From: Actinomyces viscosus
GTDB lineage: Bacteria > Actinomycetota > Actinomycetes > Actinomycetales > Actinomycetaceae
Assembly: GCF_900637975.1 (NCBI RefSeq)
Contig: NZ_LR134477.1
Span: forward strand, 1,488,001-1,552,000
Reading direction: 5' to 3'
Length of the DNA: 64,000 nucleotides
Shown here: positions 61,502 to 64,000 of the stretch, in pieces
How the letters are laid out: every line of letters begins with the position of its first letter
Numbering within the stretch: the first letter of the stretch is position 1
Made by a program: the position numbers and the translations under genes
Notes under the pieces: generated by a model
Database searches by the model: none
What the model was told of the DNA's origin: nothing
The model's input: the letters and a program-made list of their open reading frames with translations, nothing else

Positions 61502-61620
61502 GTGGAGATCCTGCTGGTAGCCGGTGATCTCAACGAGATCCTGACCGCTCCTGACAGCACCCCGTCCTGGTCGATACGCTGGAGTCCTCCCCCAGCCCGA
61601 TTCTCGCCTCCAGGACCGTG

Positions 61621-63459
61621 ATGAGCTCACGCCGATCCCTCGTGCCGCTTCCGGCGCCGCTGCGCCGCGGCTCCACCCCTCCACCCGTGGTCTCCTCACC
61701 CGCAGGGCGCCGTGCGGGCGCCGCCTCCTTCGGCCTGACGCTGCTGGGCGCCCTGGGCTCGGGGTGGTGCCTCATCTCCACCGGGCGCGCCCTGGGAGCA
61801 CTCCTGCGCTCCTCGTCGGCGTCCGGCCTGCTGGCCCAGGCGCTGGCAGCGGCCGCCCTGAGCGCGGCCTGCCAGCTGCTGGCCCAGCGGGTGGCCCGCT
61901 CCAGCGCGCTCAGCGAGGAGGCCCACCTGCGCCGGCTCACGCTGGCTCACCTGCTGGGCCTGGGCCCGGCGCGCGCCGCCGACGTCCGTAGCGGCGCCAC
62001 CGCCTCCCTGCTGACCGACGGCGCCGAGCGCGTGGCCCTCTACCGCCAGACCTTCCTGGCCCCCACCCTGGCCGCAGCCGCGGCGCCCCTGCTGGTGCTC
62101 GTCGAGCTGGCGGCCGCCGTCGACGTCGTCCCCGCCCTGGTGCTGGGTACGGCCGTCGTCGTGGTGCCGGCCTTCATCGCCTTCGCCCACTCGCGGCTGC
62201 GGGCCTCGTCGTCGGACTCGCGCCGGGCGCGCATGCGGCTGGCCGCCGAGTACCTCGACGCCATCCAGGGGCTGCGGACCCTCACCCTGGCCCGGGCCGC
62301 GGAGCGCACCAGCGCCCGCCTGCGCCTGGAGGGGGAGACGAACCGGCGCGCCGTCATGGGGCTGCTGGCCGGCAACCAGCTCGTCATCCTGCTCACCGAC
62401 GGCCTCTTCTCGCTCTTCCTCATCACCGTGGCCGCGGGCCTGGCCCTGGTCCGCCTGTCCACCGGTGCGATCGAGGTCGGCGACGCGCTGGCGATCGTGC
62501 TGACCTCCTACGTGCTCCTGGAGCCGCTGGACCACGTGGGGGCCTTCTTCTACGTGGGGATGGGAGGCATGGCCAACCAGCGCGCCATCCGCAGGATCCT
62601 GTCTCGTCCCCTGCCCCGCTCCACTGCGCGACCCGCGGCACAGGACCGGCCGGCCGCCGGGGCGCAGGCCTGCGTCGTGCTCGACGACGTCGAGGCCACC
62701 TGGGGCGAGGAGCCAGTGCTTGAGGACGTGAGCCTGACCGTGCGCCGCGGCGAGCACCTGGCGGTCGTCGGACCCTCGGGGGCGGGTAAGTCCACGCTCA
62801 TGGCGATGCTCGCCGGGAACCTGCTGCCCAGCGCCGGGTCCCTGCGCATCGAGGGCACCGAGCTGACCGCCGCCACCCAGGAGCAGGTGCGGGCGGCCTC
62901 GGCCCTGGTGGCGCAGACGACGTGGCTGTTCACCGGCACGATCGCCGACAACCTGCGCCTGGCCCAGCCCTACGCGACCCCCTCGCAGATGTGGCACGCC
63001 CTGGAGGTGGCCCGCCTGGACAAGGAGGTGGCCCTCATGCCCGAGGGGCTGGAGACGCAGGTCGGCGAGGCGGGCCTGGGGCTCTCGGGCGGTCAGGCCC
63101 AGCGGCTGTCCCTGGCTCGCGCCTTCCTGGCCGACCGTCCCGTGCTGCTCCTGGACGAGCCCACCAGCCAGGTGGACCTGGCCAGTGAGGCGGCCATCGT
63201 CGAGTCCATCGAGCAGCTGGCCCGGGGCCGGACCGTCATCACGATCTCGCACCGTGCGGGGGCGCTGACGACTGCTGACCGGACCGTGAGGGTCGAGGCC
63301 CGGGGACTCGTGGTCACTGCCCCCGCCGCCCCCACCGCCGACGGCGCAGGACCCGGCGCCGGCCCCGCCCAGACCGGTGACGCCGAGGACGGCACCGGTC
63401 AGGCCGGTGGCAGCGCCCCGGAGGCGGTTGCCGGAAACCACGGGGAGGAGCAGGCGTGA
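61621..63459 (+). CDS. cydD: Thiol reductant ABC exporter subunit CydD
   Basis: A 612-residue half-transporter: six membrane helices in the N-terminal 310 residues and an ATPase domain with Walker A GPSGAGKSTLM (about 384-394), Q-loop LVAQTTWLFTGTIADNL, signature LSGGQAQRLSLARAF (about 488), Walker B VLLLDEPTSQVD (about 509) and H-loop ISHRAG. CydDC exports cysteine or glutathione, needed for cytochrome bd assembly. ATG 61621 has AGGA upstream at fitting distance; GTG 61618 is an alternative. The stop overlaps cydC by four bases. The cydAB genes are not in the window. Confidence 0.9.
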   Translation: MSSRRSLVPLPAPLRRGSTPPPVVSSPAGRRAGAASFGLTLLGALGSGWCLISTGRALGALLRSSSASGLLAQALAAAALSAACQLLAQRVARSSALSEEAHLRRLTLAHLLGLGPARAADVRSGATASLLTDGAERVALYRQTFLAPTLAAAAAPLLVLVELAAAVDVVPALVLGTAVVVVPAFIAFAHSRLRASSSDSRRARMRLAAEYLDAIQGLRTLTLARAAERTSARLRLEGETNRRAVMGLLAGNQLVILLTDGLFSLFLITVAAGLALVRLSTGAIEVGDALAIVLTSYVLLEPLDHVGAFFYVGMGGMANQRAIRRILSRPLPRSTARPAAQDRPAAGAQACVVLDDVEATWGEEPVLEDVSLTVRRGEHLAVVGPSGAGKSTLMAMLAGNLLPSAGSLRIEGTELTAATQEQVRAASALVAQTTWLFTGTIADNLRLAQPYATPSQMWHALEVARLDKEVALMPEGLETQVGEAGLGLSGGQAQRLSLARAFLADRPVLLLDEPTSQVDLASEAAIVESIEQLARGRTVITISHRAGALTTADRTVRVEARGLVVTAPAAPTADGAGPGAGPAQTGDAEDGTGQAGGSAPEAVAGNHGEEQA

Positions 63460-64000
63460 TCGAGTCCAGGCGTTCATCAGTGCCCCGGTCGCAGGGGGCC
63501 GGCCGATCGGGTCGGCGGAGCGCGAAGGCTCAGGCCGGCGCGCCTGGGCAGGAGCACCCGTCGCGTGCGACGCTGGTGCGCTGGCTGCTCCAGGTCACCC
63601 GCCCGGTCCTGTCGCCGTTGCTGGGCTCCACGCTGTGCCGCACCATCGACCTGCTCAGTGGTGTGGCCCTGTTCTCCCTGGGGGCCTATGCCGTGGCCCG
63701 GATGGGGCTGGCGGTCTCGACCGGTGCGCCCCTGCCCGCCATCTGGCCGGTGCTGGCGGTCATGGCGGGACTGTCCCTGCTCAAGGCGGCGCTGCGCTAC
63801 ACCGAGCAGTTCCTCGGCCACCTGGTGGCCTTCAAGGCCCTTGAGCTGCTGCGCGGGCAGATCTTCCGCTCGCTCATCCCCCGCTCCCCCAGGGTCAGTG
63901 CGACGTCGCGCTCGGGCGACCTGCTGTCGCGGGCCACGAAGGACGTGGACCGCATCGAGGTGTTCTTCGCCCACACCTTCGCCCCGGCTGTCTCGGCCGT
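63456..64000 (+). CDS. cydC: Thiol reductant ABC exporter subunit CydC (partial, runs off window)
   Basis: The first 181 codons of an ABC half-transporter continue past the window end. GTG 63456 overlaps the cydD stop (GTGA) and has GGGGAGGAG upstream. After a basic Ser/Arg/Gly-rich N-terminus of about 45 residues come membrane helices (LLSGVALFSLGAYAVARMGL; WPVLAVMAGLSLLKAALRY) and the start of the intracellular loop (RYTEQFLGHLVAFKALELLR; SRSGDLLSRATKDVDRIEVF), which match CydC. Coupling to cydD supports the heterodimer. Confidence 0.88.
   Translation, partial: MIESRRSSVPRSQGAGRSGRRSAKAQAGAPGQEHPSRATLVRWLLQVTRPVLSPLLGSTLCRTIDLLSGVALFSLGAYAVARMGLAVSTGAPLPAIWPVLAVMAGLSLLKAALRYTEQFLGHLVAFKALELLRGQIFRSLIPRSPRVSATSRSGDLLSRATKDVDRIEVFFAHTFAPAVSA

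Overview
This high-GC window looks like chromosomal DNA of an Actinomyces or close relative in the Actinomycetaceae. The support is a GlgE-type alpha-glucan pathway, a block of genes matching the Mycobacterium Rv3193c-Rv3199c neighbourhood (UPF0182, PDZ/Lon-like protease, pseudo-metalloprotease, cyclodehydratase-like protein, UvrD2, NudC), an initiator tRNA with actinobacterial features, and Ser/Pro/Ala-rich secreted proteins. Genus placement is inference from gene content. No prophage, CRISPR array or rRNA was found.

Layout. 0.1-3 kb: small membrane protein, Sir2 deacylase, PPK2 kinase, a YefM-YoeB toxin-antitoxin pair with a palindromic operator candidate, and tRNA-fMet. 3-15 kb: the conserved actinobacterial block named above. 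15-26.7 kb: ribokinase, cysteine desulfurase, a two-component system whose histidine kinase is frameshifted, a DUF418 membrane protein split by an IS630-family element, MnmA, an AbrB-type regulator, and a GntR/YtrA-type ABC operon. 27-31.4 kb: a membrane-anchored beta-propeller protein whose 5' end carries a 61-bp-period direct repeat that changes the reading frame, then etfBA.

31.6-49.6 kb is the carbon-storage region: glgX, a membrane alpha/beta-hydrolase, trpS, then glgE-treS-mak and glgB, an IS1634-like element, and glgP. Together they cover trehalose to maltose to maltose-1-phosphate to alpha-glucan (TreS, Mak, GlgE), branching (GlgB), debranching (GlgX) and phosphorolysis (GlgP). 49.6-56.7 kb holds a CnoX/YbbN-like protein, an uncharacterised lipoprotein/membrane protein pair, a long DivIVA/FilP-like coiled-coil protein and two small conserved proteins. 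56.7-60.1 kb is a sugar ABC importer operon without its own ATPase. The window closes with malate dehydrogenase and the start of cydDC.

Possible regulatory devices include perfect inverted repeats upstream of several operons, strong hairpin terminators between most units, a possible on/off repeat switch at 27.04-27.13 kb, and a decayed signalling module at 17.6-22.1 kb whose kinase and probable target gene are both broken.
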